Of a DNA stretch of 64,000 nt, positions 47,201 through 60,717 are shown piece after piece (position 1 is the first letter of the stretch; the number at the start of each line of letters is the position of its first letter). The notes beneath the pieces are model-generated. The model saw only the letters and a program-made list of their open reading frames with translations, did not search any database and was not told the origin of the DNA. The stretch is from NCBI GenBank assembly GCA_946807835.1, contig OX327683.1:30191001-30255000 (forward strand), given 5' to 3'. The translations under genes and the position numbers were made by a program. Source of the stretch: Ailanthus altissimus. Lineage: Eukaryota; Streptophyta; Magnoliopsida; Sapindales; Simaroubaceae.

Positions 47201-50200
47201 TCTCCTGTTGAGGGAGTGGATTCTCCTACACGAGTCTCTCCACCCAATACCTCACTCTGCCACATATCAACTTCGGAAAGTGCCAATATCATTCAAAACA
47301 ATAGCTGTAGTCCCTATGACCGTTCACATCAGAAGAAAATTCTAGGTACTTCAGTTGCTGATGAAGGCAAAATCGACACAGCAGTGACTCAGAGACCAAA
47401 ATCTGGTGGAAAGTGGAGCAGTTGTTCTGAAGCACATGCTGCTTTATCTTCATTTGAGGCTATGCTTGGATCATTGACTAGGACAAAGGAGAGCATTGGT
47501 CGAGCAACACGCATAGCTATTGACTGTGCAAAGTTTGGTGTATCTACTAAGGTATGAATTTGTCATTTTTAATAATTGACATGCTTAGTTTGTTTGACCT
47601 AATTTTAGCGTGGTTAGTGAGAGAGATTATGGTTTGTTTGTGTTATGTTGCTGCTCTTATAAGATATGATGCCCAAGCTTTTATACCTGTAAGATGAATT
47701 TACCTTATATGCACTCTTCATTTTGTTTACTGTTGATGAGAGGTAATTTGTGAATCATTGGTGAAGCTTGAATTTTGGTGCATCCTTAGAAAAGATTCGC
47801 AAAGCCAGCATAGGTAACTCGACACTTTTATGCAGGTGTAGAGGTATTCAAAGACGGACAAAATAATCTAATAAAGGAAAGATTGTAAGAAATTTCATGA
47901 TATTTAAAAGTAGTGATGATATATCCATTGGGAGTTTGTAAGGTTTTTATATTCACCTTGACTTCTGTAGTAAAGTTTTAGTTCCAAAAGAAGTTCTAAT
48001 TGGTAATGGGCTTCATAAAAGGTTGATCTAAACTGTAATGTCTTGTATGGTTAATGGATGTTAATTTTCACCTGTTGCGAGAATATTTAATTAGAATCCA
48101 AATATTTAAACAATTTAAATAAATTTTTTTAGGATGTTTAACAAGTTCTCTATGCTTATTTGTCTTTAAACATCCTATATTTGAAAGCTATGCCTGATGG
48201 ACCATACCATGCAATTTTTTTTTATGTAAGAAAGCTGGGTTGCGTTTCTATGACTAATGACGTCACACCCCTCAACTTTATTAGTTTTACTCTGATGTTG
48301 CAAAACCAACAAAATATAATTAATCAGTTGTTTCTATATAAAAGATACATATTTATCTCTGCATATGTAGCAATTGAATAAATTCCAAATTCTTTAACTA
48401 TGATGATGCTCATCAATCAACTTATAAGATCAGCTTGATTTTGTACATTTATATAATATATAACTTTGTTGACCTGTTTATTGTCCAAAATCCAAATATT
48501 AATGAAATGGTGTTAAGGAATGAGAATGAGTTTGTGACAATTGAATGGATTAAGTCTTTAGTGGAAATTAAGGTGTCATTTTTTTAGAGACTCTTGGCAT
48601 AGGCTTTAGAGCCTAATACAAGTCCAAGGAGTTTAATAACAAGAACAGGCGTTTTGGTTTAATCTCCCAATAATACTTGAATTCAATTTTTTTTTTCTTT
48701 TGTGGACATTTTTCCTTTCATTACCCAACAAGATGACAGAGATAGGGCTGGGATTTATAGGGTTTAATTGGTAATTGCATGAGTATACATTTTTGTATAA
48801 GAAATTGGAGGATACTCACTTTCATGAAAGGTGATCTAAACTGTAATGTCTTGTAAGTTTTGCCTTTCTCATCATTGGTCGGGTGTGACTTCACATTTAA
48901 CACTTCTCATGTAGGGAAGATAGAAATTATTTATTTATTTATTTGTATCATCCTGACATGATGGTTTTGTTGTTTGTCAGTTTTAAATGTCCATTGAATC
49001 TAATAATATTATTCTTGGCATGATTATGCTGAATGGTTTTGTCAGTTATTACCTTTTCTTCCCTTTTTTCAATGTGATATGGAGTTGTAATAATAATTTA
49101 GTCATAGTGGATATTAGACTTCACATGATAATATTGTTGGTAATTGGATAATGAACCTGTCCAGCAGATATTTTTTTTTTGATATTCTAGTATTCTGTAT
49201 AAACTAGGTAGTGGAAATTGTAGTCCGCAATTTGGAAAGTGAGTCCAGCTTACACAGAAGAGTGGACTTGTTCTTCCTTGTGGATTCTATCATGCAATGC
49301 TCTCGAGGTTTGAAAGGTAATTTATCAGCTGTTTTGTTGTAAACTACAATTCCTTAGTTTAGTGTAGTTCCATTGTATGTTTGTGTTCTGTTGTATTATG
49401 TCAATCAATATGTCTGTTCATGTGGTTATGGTTATGCTATTTTTGACTCTCAATATCCAGGTGATGTTGGTGGTATATACCCTTCAGCTATTCTGGCAAT
49501 TCTGCCACGGTTACTGTCAGCTGCTGCTCCTCCCGGAAGTGTGGCTCAGGAAAATCGTAGGCAGTGTTTGAAGGCAAGCAAGGAATTTTCTGTTTCATAG
49601 CTGTAATTTAGTAAGTTCTTTGTGTTTTGGTTAAGCTCACTCTGTCATGTTCTCTTGTATAGGTTTTGAGGCTTTGGCTGGAAAGACGAATCCTTCCAGA
49701 ATCTGTTGTTCGCCACCATATGCGTGAACTTGATTCCCTTAATTGTTCATCTTCTGCTGGCGCCTATTCTCGTCGCTCAGCTAGAACAGAAAGGTCTCTA
49801 GATGATCCTATTAGAGACATGGAGGGTATGCTTGTTGATGAATATGGAAGGTATGAGTGTTGGAGCTATTTTGTAGTCTAAACCATTTAATTATTCTAGA
49901 ACATCACTTACTGACACATTTCTATTGCTTTAGCAATTCAAGTTTTCAGCTTCCTGGATTTTGTATGCCGCGCATGCTGAAGGATGAAGAGGAAGGAAGT
50001 GATTCTGATGGGGGGGGTTTTGAAGCTGTCACTCCTGAACATAATTCTGAAGCCCCTCAAGAACATAATGCTACTCCTGCAATCCAAAAGCATAGACATA
50101 TCTTGGAAGACGTTGATGGTGAGCTTGAGATGGAGGATGTAGCTCCCACTTGTAATGTTGAAATGAGTTCGACTCCTGGAGCCAATACCGTGCAGATATC

Positions 50201-51418
50201 ACATGATCGTTTATTGGTCTTTGTACCTCCTCTGCCACAAGATGTGCCTCCATCATCACCACCATTGCCATCATCTCCCCCTCCACCACCGCCTCCTCCG
50301 CTCCCTCATCCATCTGCATTATCTGACCCCTACTCTAATGGAGCTAGCATGCGTGTATGTGCACTTGTTTGGATATCTATAATTTATTCAGTAGCAGTTT
50401 GATAGAACTGGAATTTTATATTCTCTCTTTTGTTGTTTTTTTTTTTTTTTTTTGATTTGGCATATATTTGCAGATTATGCAAAATGATGTGCAACAATCT
50501 GTAACCCAGCAGTCAGTTACACCAAGAGTTGACCCAACGATACCCACCAATGCAGTTCATTATCATGCTGCTGAATCTAGAGATCTTCAGATGTCGATGC
50601 ACATGCCTGAGTCTGCTAGTTCTTTTGGAAGTTATCCTATATGTCAATCGAATAATGTTCAACAAACTGATGGACCGAGGTTTCGTAACAAGCCATACCC
50701 TCCACGGCCACCTCATGCTCCACACTCAAATCAGTTCTCATATGTTCAAGCAGGCCAAAATATAAAGTCCCGGAGGGAGGGCCCACCCCCTTCACACTCT
50801 CACAGATTCCACTCTCTGCCAAATATTGATGGTGGAAACTTTTACAATAACCATGATAGAATGAAACCAAATCCATATGAAAACAGAGACAGCTGGTGGC
50901 TTCCTGCACCCTCTTTTTCTGGTAAGCTTCCTCTTGTAAGATAATATTTCACTACAAAGGATGATTGTTAGTTGCAGATATATGATTGTTAGCCCTGTTG
51001 TTCTGTGGTTGTCAATGTTCTTTTTTATCCTCATCCAGGTCCAAGATATCCTGATGAAACCAAAGAGTCTCATGCCTCTGGTTCATTCAGCGGTCCCCCA
51101 TGTGAGCCAACGAGATTCCCAAACCGAGGGTGGGCATATCCTCCGAGGCCAATGCATCACAGAAATTCATTACACTTTAGACCACCTTCTGGAGGTGCAG
51201 TTACGGTTGGAGTAAGATGTGTGTAATTTTTCCATGTGATTATCTTTTGAAAGAAAACCAAAATGTTATTTGTTGCATATTTATGTATTTTCTATGGTTT
51301 CGTGAATTGCTTTGGCAATGTCACCAAGTGGCCAACTAATTAGGTTAGGCTAACATTAAAGAACTTCTAAGAGTATCTCTTTTTTGTTTCAGCTCCAGGC
51401 ATGTGGCAGCCAAGGTGA
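41254..51418 (+). CDS. HULK-like: HUA2-LIKE (HULK) PWWP/CID-domain protein, 11 coding exons
   Basis: This is a nuclear RNA-processing and transcription regulator. Arabidopsis HUA2 and the HULKs control flowering time and AGAMOUS pre-mRNA processing. Exons run 41254-41376, 42076-42152, 44633-46768, 47110-47551, 49208-49316, 49461-49573, 49663-49850, 49934-50354, 50474-50921, 51039-51218 and 51393-51418. Phases agree throughout, giving 1420 residues (HUA2 is about 1390). A PWWP domain lies at about 22-90 (WKVGDLVLAKVKGFPAWPA). A long, acidic, Ser-rich region with basic clusters (KKKRKLNRKR) fills exon 3. A CID (RNA polymerase II CTD-interaction) domain lies at about 880-1062, with SSFEAMLGSLTRTKESIGRA and HRRVDLFFLVDSIMQCSRG. 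Then comes a proline run near residue 1170 and a Pro/His-rich tail ending MWQPR. Intron 6 is GC-AG. The last splice is the least certain: reading through instead stops at 51225-51227. Confidence 0.94.
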
Positions 51419-51860
51419 AAAAAAGTGTATTTGCACTAGAAGGATAGGTATGTCATCGTATATAATTTCATTTAGGCATGTTGCATGGAATTTAGCACCG
51501 AATTCTAATCTGGCAGTTGTAATAACCCATGCTTGAGGGTGATTGTTAAGGACATTTTAAATTCCTGTCAAATACTTTGTTATCAAATTGTGTCGTGGTT
51601 TTGCAATTGGTAGGTATGACCAGTTTTTGATCTGGGTTCTGCGGCTTGTTAAATAGAGGGAGTTCTCTTCCTGGCTGAAGATGGGAGTCTCTTGGCACCA
51701 AGTAATCAAAGTTCAGCCAGGGTTAAGGTGCGGGAGCAGGAGATCAGTGTGTCAGCATGTTGACATGCTGGGTTGTATATATGTAATTCTATAAAAACTC
51801 ATCTGCAAAAGTGGAGGAGCGGTCACAATCAGATGATCAGGGTAGTATCTGTAGAGAGAT
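51419..51860 (+). other. Probable 3' UTR of the HUA2-like gene, possibly with an intron
   Basis: After the stop, a donor-like AG|GTATGT at about 51448 and an acceptor-like TTGGTAG near 51613 suggest a spliced 3' UTR. The following stretch is less AT-rich than the spacer beyond and would be its last exon. This rests on consensus only. Confidence 0.35.
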
Positions 51861-54800
51861 TTGGGGGAGCTGCTGTATCTAACTCTACTCTAGGATGTCT
51901 TGTCTTATATCCTCAATTTTAGGTTCTTTTTTACTTGGTACTTTTTTTTACATTTTTGGTACAACCTCATTCCTTGGAAGCATATATAGGAATTCTACAA
52001 AAAAAATTCACAGGGCGGGGATATCAGGAGCTTGTATTTGGTTCCATTTTGTTGTAAACAGTTGTTCTTGTTCATACAACGACCTTCTTGTGCCACATGC
52101 GAATATTTTTAATTTTTTATATCAAAAGGTTAAATTTAGATATTTTTGTGCCAGTCCTAAATATTTTCAATTTTCACTTTTTTTTCATTCAAGTGTGTAG
52201 TATTTACAAAAAATAGATAAATTTAATGATCAATAAGTGGGTTTTGTAAAAAATGGATGAAAAAATAACCGGAAAGGCCGAAAAAATTGCCAAGAATGAT
52301 AATTTGTTGTGAGCTTGGCGCCTTTCGGCACTAGATTTTTTAAACTTTTAAATTAATTTTTAAAAATATTTTATTTTATTTTATTTTATTTTATTTTTAA
52401 ATTAAATTAATGAATAATCTTCTAAGCTTGCACTTACCTTCAATGAGACTATCCCTATGCTTTCAAACTTGTATGTTTTCGCCCTTGCTTGAACCGGATT
52501 AAAAAAAAGAAAAGAAATGGAATTGCCGTAAAATTAAAAAGATTTAAGTTCCCCTTCATGGGTTTAAAAATGAACTTCCTTATTCCTTTCTCTTTTGATT
52601 TTGAGGAATTTCCTTTTCCTTGCTTTAGCTGACTTGTCAATCCCTGCTTCGGTAAGAGAATGCTGTAAAGGCCTTTTTTCTTTTTTCTTCTTGTTAGGAA
52701 ATTTTAATTGTTATTTTAACTTCATTTAATTTATCAAATAAAATATAATTAATAATACGTTTAATCATTTAATTTATTATTTTTAATATTAATTAGCAAT
52801 TAAATAATATAGTGAAGTATTTTTACTTTTATGAATATAATAAAATATATATTTTAAAGGTTTTCTTTGTACAACAATTTATAATAACAAATGAACAATT
52901 CAAAATATGGTTAACCCTAAGTCCTAAAGTTTAAACTCAAAATTTTGTCATTAAGAGATACAACATCTTCGCAAATTTTGTAAATTTGTAGTGTGCATAA
53001 AAGTTGATCTACAACTACGAGGAGAATGACCCACAAATATAAGAAAATTGGTAGCTATATAATGTACCTTATGTCCCTAGGCAGATGACAAGAAATTTTT
53101 TAATAATAAACTTTTTAAGTGCAGTTGCAATTGCATGTGAAGTAAGCGTAAAATCGACTTTTTAAAAGATACATTGTATTTTATTGTGGGTTGAATTTAT
53201 AAAAGTGAATAATTTGGCAGGCTTTTGGATCTTTGAATAGTATTGGATTTGCATTCTTCATCATACATAAAGTTTATTATGGAGGCTAAATATACTGCAA
53301 TTTAGGAGAAGATAATACAAACAGTTTATCTTGACAATCTTTTACCACAAGTTATTAAGTTTATTAGTTTGGAACAATAAAAAAACGTTCAATTTATTTT
53401 TAACTACATGAAAACAAGCCAATCTCATAACTATCATCATTTCAATCTTTTATATCAATCACATCTTATGTGTCTAATCAAATTTAATAAGTGAAAGGGT
53501 TTGGAAGCTTGAATTTAAAGTTAATGATAATACTTTTGATTATTGAACATTTACTTCACATGCTAAAAAAGAGTAAGATAATCTAAAATGAATTTATTTT
53601 GCATACAAGAAGAATAAATTACAAAACTTTTTGTGAATGATTTGTTGTCTATTTTATCCTGAAGTCTCATGTTCATACATAATCATGGATGTTTGAAAAA
53701 TTCTATTGTAAAGCCATTTTAAAATGATAATACTTCTTTGGCACTAGTTTGTCAATAAATTTTATCCTTTTTTTATTGTTTTCGATGTAATAAGATGGTA
53801 AACATACACCATATTTTCCTAACAAAGCTTATATGCTTGATTTATAGCTTATCTTTTCACTTGTGGGTTCTACATAACATCTAGCAACACAACTCTTAAA
53901 GCTCTTATAAGATTTATACCTTTACACCAAGCTTTTGTTAAGGCAAGTAATATCCTTACTTCACTCATTGGATGATTTTTCACATTTTTTCATTAACAAG
54001 TATGCTGAATAATTCATAACTAAGTCCTACTATCTCTTTATATATTGTTTATGAGTACAATTTTACTATTTGGAGAATGCATACTCTTACTCTTATATGT
54101 TTCACTCGGTTCATTAAACTGGTAGCATTATTATTTTTTTTTCTAGACAACTCTGACTTGTTCAGATTGTAAAGGAGAACTTAAACCCTGTAGAAGACAT
54201 AACATTCAATAGTGTATTGAATTACATTTCAAATAACATCAATGCAAATAATATCATTAAAAAAATTCATATAGAAATTGCTCAATTGCTTTTGGTACAT
54301 AGTATTAATGCAATTATCTACATTTTTATTATTAATATGTAAATAATAACAAGTAATATACTTTTATCTATATTAAAATTAATGATACTGCTTTCTTAGT
54401 TTAAAAATTTTCATTTAATGTTTATGATTTATTGAGAATGCAATTAATTTGATTGACCTAAACAACCATTAATATACACAAAGATAGTTACAGGGCATAG
54501 TTTACGAGAGACCTTATTATATCAACTCTTAAAAATTTACAAGTTTACAAAACCCGTGAAAACATAATAGAAGCATGTACTTGTGTAAAATATAGTGTTG
54601 TATCCCTTGATGGTGAAATTTTAAGAATTTAGAGTTTAGGATTTACTATATTCTTAATTGTTCATTTATTGTATATAATTTTTTTTAAATATATATTTTA
54701 TTACACTCTTAAAAGTAAAAATAGTTCATTATATTATTTAATTGCCAATAATTTAATTTTAAATCAAAATAAATCTAATTAATTTTTTAAAAAATAATCA

Positions 54801-56120
54801 ATTAAAAAAATTCAGACGAGCCATATGGTGCAATTGTATGCTAAGCTTGTTGTGCTTAGCACGCACTTAGGGGGGGTGCATAGGCCAAAAACGACATTTT
54901 GGCCTTTTTTAAAAGTTTTTTTTTAACAAATTTTCACAAAATCTGTTAATTTATTATGGAATCTACTCATTTGTTTTTATAAATTCTACGCACTTAAACA
55001 AGAGAAGGAAGAAAATTAAAGATATTTGGAGTTGAGGTTAAAATTATCTAAATTTAATTTTTTTAATTATAAAAGTAAGAGTGGGTAGATTTTTCATTTC
55101 CGACCCAACTCGATTTGACTTGTTCTAAAATATTTAAGTCGGTTCAAAAATGGGATGGGTGCTCGAGACAAATTTTTTTATCTCTATTGAGTTGGGTTGG
55201 GTTTGAAATTTTTTTCACTTGAATCGAAAGTTTTTGAACCGTTTGATATTTAAAAAAAATAAAATATCAAAATGATATTATTTCGGGTCGAGTAGGATTG
55301 GATAAAAAATTATTAATTTTTTTATAATTAAAAAAATTTAATTTTAATTTCAATTATATTAAATATTATAATTTTAATTTTAATTTTAATTATAATTATA
55401 TTCAAATTTATAAGTATTTAAATTTAACCTTTTTAACTATAAAATACTAAAAACATTTATGTACAGCTAAAAAAAGAATATCTTACAAAATTATGAGCCA
55501 TTTTTTTAAATTTGCATTGATTCAATCCGACCCAGGACAGCTAAAAACTGAAGAAGAGGATGACAGCAACAGCTATTAAATTTATATTGTTGTTTGTTGA
55601 AAAATTGTTAAATGACTTAAAAATGGCTGGAAAGTATTGGGATTACGTCGTTATATACAAGTTTTAAGAAGGCGCTAAGATAATATAATGCAATTGACCG
55701 AATTGGAAATTGAATTTTTTTTAACAGAATTAATTAGCATAATTGTCGTTAATTTACAAGTTATTGATTTCAAAGTGCTTATTATTATTATTTTAAAAGA
55801 ATTAATAGATTCTGATTTTTTTTTATAATAAAAGTACAAATATTAATAATACTACGGCGCCAAAGTCACATTCACATTACACATTTCACATTTCTACCTG
55901 GACGAGAAAAGAAGAGATGAAGAGAAGAGAAGGTAAAAAACTAACAAATAAATAGCTGTGAAAATTGAAGTAGAGGCTGTAAAGCCATTCTGGTTTGTAG
56001 AACGGCCGTTTGTATTGTTTCTTCCCAAAACCCAACAAAAATCAAACCATAAAAGGGGCTGCTTTAATTCCTAAAAAAATTAGAAACAAAAACCACCCAG
56101 AAAAACAAAAACAAAAACAA
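51861..56120. other. AT-rich intergenic spacer, no supported gene
   Basis: Very AT-rich with no convincing coding frame. A (TTTTA)n microsatellite lies at about 52366-52397. A stretch at about 55080-55340 (GACCCAACTCGATTTG, GAGTTGGGTTGGGTTTG) resembles non-coding plant repeat DNA but was not assigned. The last roughly 250 bases before 56121 are probably the 5' UTR and promoter of the peroxidase gene. Confidence 0.5.
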
Positions 56121-58147
56121 ATGGGTGCTTCGCAATCAGTTTCTAAGCATTCAATACACGACTTCACCATCCAGGTATTCAGAATTTCTTCCTAATTATT
56201 TTTGAAATGGATTTATATGTGATGGTTGAATTATTGAATATTGGGGGTTTTGGAATGGAGCAGGATAGCAGGGGCAAAGACGTGGACCTCAGCATTTACA
56301 AAGGCAAGGTTCTGCTCGTGGTTAACGTTGCCTCCAAATGGTTCCTTCTTTATCCTTGTTACCTTCTTTTTTAAGGAGTTCCTGTTTGGGTTTCACATTA
56401 TTGTTATTTATTTATCTCATTTTTCGGTGTCTTTAACAGTGGCTTTACAGATTCAAATTATACCCAGTTGACTGACCTCTATAACAAATACAAGCATGAA
56501 GGTTACTCCTTTGTCTTTTTTTTTTTTTCTTTCTCTTTTCAGCCTTCTGATGAACTATTATAGTTTTACTTATCTGATGTTCCAATAGCAGAATTTTAGT
56601 TGTTTGTAGTAAAACCATTTTGAGTTTCTGTAAGTTCTGTTTTCTTGGTGGGTTATTTCTTTCCTGTTGCTTGAACAAATGGGCCACATAGATTTATGTT
56701 TTCATTTCTTCTGTTACGTTGCAGCTTACCTGAGCCTAAAATTGCTTTGTTTTCGTATTTGTACATTTTGATTTGTATAGCATGCTGAATCTACATTTTT
56801 ATTCTTGGTTTTGTTTAAAATCATCTGTCCATGCATTTGCTAGCAACTTGGGAATTTATAGTTAAAAAATGATTTCAGATTTTGAGATCTTGGCATTTCC
56901 ATGCAACCAATTTTTGAAGCAAGAGCCTGGAACAAGCCAGGATGCCCAACAATTTGCGTGTACTAGATACAAGGCTGAATATCCAATTTTTCAGAAGGTA
57001 AACTATTTATTTTTATAACAGTATAATCTTAAATCCTATTTTGGAAATGTACATTTTTCTCTTGAAGGTGCTTGATATTGTTTTGGAATCAATCGAGGGC
57101 CAATCATTGAGTTCATACTCTTGACTTTTTTATTATGTTTTGCCTTTGAGTAATTACTTTGAAGCATTTTATCTTGTTTTGAAGTCTGATAATTTTGGAT
57201 ATGTGCTAAATGTTGGTGATTTTAAATTGTTAGTTTTGATAAACTTTTGTAGTTCGAAGTTTGCAATGATTCTCTTACAAGCCCATTGGCCACCTTTTAC
57301 TTTGCAATAGGAAAAGAAAATCCTTCAAAAGTTAGTTGTCAAAATTATAATAAATGGTAGAACAGACATAACTAGTTTATACTAATGTGATCAAATTTAT
57401 GAATCTTTGCCATAACATTTGAGGCTTACCTTATGCAAATTCACACCAATTTCTACTGCAGAAGCAATTTTGTAATATATTATGCAGCAACTCCAGAAAA
57501 TCAAATGAGTCTTACTTTCATTCTTTCTGGTTGATGTTCACCTTTGTTGAGGACTAAGCCGACTCATAGTTCAAAATCTTCAATAAAGTCTGGAGGATGT
57601 GGCCATGCATTTACTTGGTTTATATATTTCCATATATTTAAAGGGTTTTTCACTTCACTGCGTGTCAATCTTCAAAAGTTTAGCTGGTCTTTCAGGACCA
57701 ACCAGACTGCATCTTTGCACTAATTCCATGAGTTGGTTGATGCTATTTAGTGTGGTAGTCTACTTCAAAAATGTTTCCTAGTAATTGATATCATATGTTC
57801 AATTCTCTTACACTTAGGTACGCGTCAATGGTTCAAATGCAGCACCTATTTACAAATTTCTCAAAGCAAGTAAACCTGGATTCCTTGGTTCTCGGATAAA
57901 GTGGAACTTTACCAAGTTTTTAGTCGATAAAGAAGGGCATGTCATTGAGCGCTATAGCCCCACAACTGCTCCCTTGGCAATGGAGGTACTTTGTGTCTGT
58001 CACACGTGCTCATGGGTTACGGTTCACTTGCACACATGCATATGAGCAATAGGTACTGGTTCTTTTGTTTTGACCACTCATTTTTGGTCTTCCTTTTTGC
58101 TTTTGGTGGTACAGGCTGACATAAAGAAAGCACTGGGAGAGGTTTAA
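56121..58147 (+). CDS. GPX5-like: Glutathione-peroxidase-like thiol peroxidase (GPX5/GPXL5 type), 6 exons
   Basis: The enzyme reduces H2O2 and lipid hydroperoxides; plant members use thioredoxin. Exons are 56121-56174, 56264-56340, 56440-56501, 56879-56997, 57818-57985 and 58115-58147, all GT-AG and in phase, giving 170 residues (about 170 is normal for a non-plastid form). Peroxidatic Cys44 lies in VNVASKCGFT and spans the exon 2/3 junction. FPCNQF (Cys73, Gln75), resolving Cys92 in FACTRYK, and Trp133-Asn134 in KWNFTKF are all present, so the catalytic site is complete. Cys rather than selenocysteine is the plant norm. There is no plastid transit peptide. The N-terminus MGASQS fits an N-myristoylation signal (Gly2, Ser6), as in the GPX4/5 clade, suggesting plasma-membrane association. 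A possible misreading is the long open frame through intron 2, which is not used. Confidence 0.96.
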
Positions 58148-60579
58148 GAGATATCAGAATGATTTATGAATTCAGTTGAAGGCATGATAAAAGTATATAA
58201 TGACTGTTGTAGCTGCTCGATTGGAGTACATTTTATGTTCCGTTCTTGTGTCAAATTTATTTATTCGTGAATTGCATGTGGTACTTTCAGATTGTAAAGA
58301 TTATCTACCCAGTAGAGAGGAGAAAATGCTAGTATAGATATTATCTCTGTTGTGGATAAAACTTGTTTACTGGCTCTCATGTGGAGATCCATTCATTAAG
58401 CTCTTTCTAACACCGTTTGGTGAGAAGGTAATGGAGAGAAATTGATGAGAAGTGAAATAATATTAATATGGGGAAGACCATTTGCTTAGTTTAGTTTGAA
58501 CAAGATTGATGAGAATTTCGAAAGGGGAAAGGATTTACTCGATCATTGCGTTTTGATAAAATGGATGGAAGACAGGGGGAAGGAATTGGATTCAAATATG
58601 GACTAATGATACATCTCCAAGTTTTTTTTCTAATGATCATTTCAACTTTGCAAGGTTATGGGCTGTAGGATTAGGCTAGTAAATAATAACAATAACAATG
58701 ATTCAAATACAAATTTATAATGATTTTCATTTTTCAGAGAGTCGTCTCGTCTCGTCTCTTTTTGGGCTGGACTCTTATGGGCTTAGAAATATCCCTCCCG
58801 ACAATTTAGATATTGTATTGAATTAGCCTTTGACCAAAATCTTGATTTTTCCTCCAATTGAGATAAGGTTGTGGCGGTGTGGGTGTGAATGTGAACAACC
58901 ACCTTACTGCCAAACTTTACCACAACATTGGGACACAATGCCCACGTGACATAAGGCCCTCCGAACAATCTGGATAATGGTAATGACCCTTTTAGTATAC
59001 GTGTCACACTCCCACACCATAATCTCTATGGCTTTACTGTCTTACACAACACAATTGAGTGGAGAAAATACAACTTATTATAGCACGTTAAAAAAACAAA
59101 AAAACAAAAAAAATTGTGAAATTTTAAAATATAAACTATTTTGCATAATTTAAAATTTAATAAACAAAGCCATTTTGAAATTAAAAATGTTGTATAATTT
59201 CAAATTTATATGTTTAATAGACGAATCGTTGGCATTAGATCATAGTTTTACACCTACAGCAAAAAGCAACATAACATAACATAAAACGAAGCAAGCACAG
59301 TTTAGAAATAAACTTTGTTGGGGCAATGATAAGTGGGCGGCAACCAGTGGCAATTGACCTATAACGTAACGTAGTGAGACATATTGTTGCACGTGATATC
59401 AAATTAAAATTGTTTTGAGCTACCGCTGGTTGCTGGTCCCCTGATCGATAGATGTTTTGTAGCTTTTTCTTCTGGATTGAGGATTTCACTTCAATTATTT
59501 GTGAAAGAATGATTGTTAAAAACCAGTGCTTCAAGTATGGATATAAGGTTGATTAGCAGAAGAGAATGCTGCAGGAACAATAGAGGTCAAAAGCTTTTAA
59601 CTGGAGGCTTAATGTTGCAGTTTATAATTCATCTCTCGGCATATCTTTATTGAATTCTTAGGGAGATTATTCCAACCCAAGTCATGTAGGTTCATCATTT
59701 CTGGTGATTAGGTTAAGCTTTTCGTGATGATATGATTGGTATTGATGCGACTAATTAATGCCAAATGACGTATCAACTATCCATTGACTCTTAAGACATT
59801 TATTTATTTAGCAGTTCCAATTGGTCATGATTGATTTGAACATTGTTAACTAAACCAACAACATTAATTAGTATGTTTTATATATGAATTTCGAGTTTAA
59901 TAATGTTACATATCACATCAGATTAATTGGAGTACACATAATAATTGCAAGTTCATATTAGTATTAAGATATTAGTGTGTGTGTGTGTGTCTATGTAGTA
60001 CGTATAACTAATGAATTCTTAGTGGGTTATTGTTTGAGGTGGAGTATTTGACTCAGATTTCTCACATAACTGAAATATGATGAAGCTGTTCAGGGTTCAG
60101 TTGTAGCTAGCTTTCATATTGGGGAGTGGAGGATAAGAAGGAATATTGCGGGTGGCAAATGGCATACAAACTAAATATCATTAATAATCCTTCATCAATT
60201 CATGATCATCTCTAAATTAAAATTGCATTGGATTTAGTTAATAAAGAGTACCAAGTATTAGTATATATGTATATAATCAACAATCACCATCAAATATTAA
60301 TGTAGCAAATACAGGAATTAAAAAGTAAAAGCTAGAACAGCAATGAACATGCATAAGAATCGATGCGAGACAGAAATGATCGTAATTGGAGAAAGCTGAT
60401 GAGATGTCCTTATCTGGATGGATTAGCTGGGAGGGAGACAAGCTAATATTGGCCTGCTTTTGTCTTCTTACATACAGAGTGGGACCTCACTCCCCTTCAG
60501 GGCCCAACATTTTTCCACCCACCACAAATCCCTTCTCCAATATCTTCTACAGAACTTCTTCCTACCGGCCCCCCCCCTC

Positions 60580-60580
<1 letters not shown>
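58148..60580. other. Peroxidase 3' UTR and intergenic spacer
   Basis: About 58148-58320 is probably the 3' UTR. The rest is spacer with no supported gene. A (GT)n run lies at about 59976-59990. Confidence 0.5.
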
Positions 60581-60616
<36 letters not shown>

Positions 60617-60717
60617 AAGCCCTAAGTCTCCCCCAAGAACCCTTCAAGTTCCACAAGACAACTTCAATCTTTCTTGTAAAATTTCCCATTAAAAGTTTAA
60701 TCTCCAGTGTTGATAAT
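60581..60717 (+). promoter_or_regulatory. Core promoter and 5' UTR of the DVL-like gene: (CT)n then (TA)n
   Basis: A (TC)n run at about 60581-60599 is followed directly by a TATATATATATATAAA stretch at about 60600-60617 that would serve as TATA box. CT-rich runs are common near plant transcription starts. A start near 60645 would leave a 5' UTR of about 70 bases. Inference from motifs and spacing. Confidence 0.5.

Noticed and set aside
53270..53340. Stretch starting ATGGAGGCTAAATATACTGCA, reminiscent of a copia RNase H motif
   Set aside because: A stop follows at once and no neighbouring copia domains can be read; the match is too short.
56241..56471. 76-codon ORF starting MGVLEW
   Set aside because: It reads exon 2 of the peroxidase in the wrong frame and then through intron 2.
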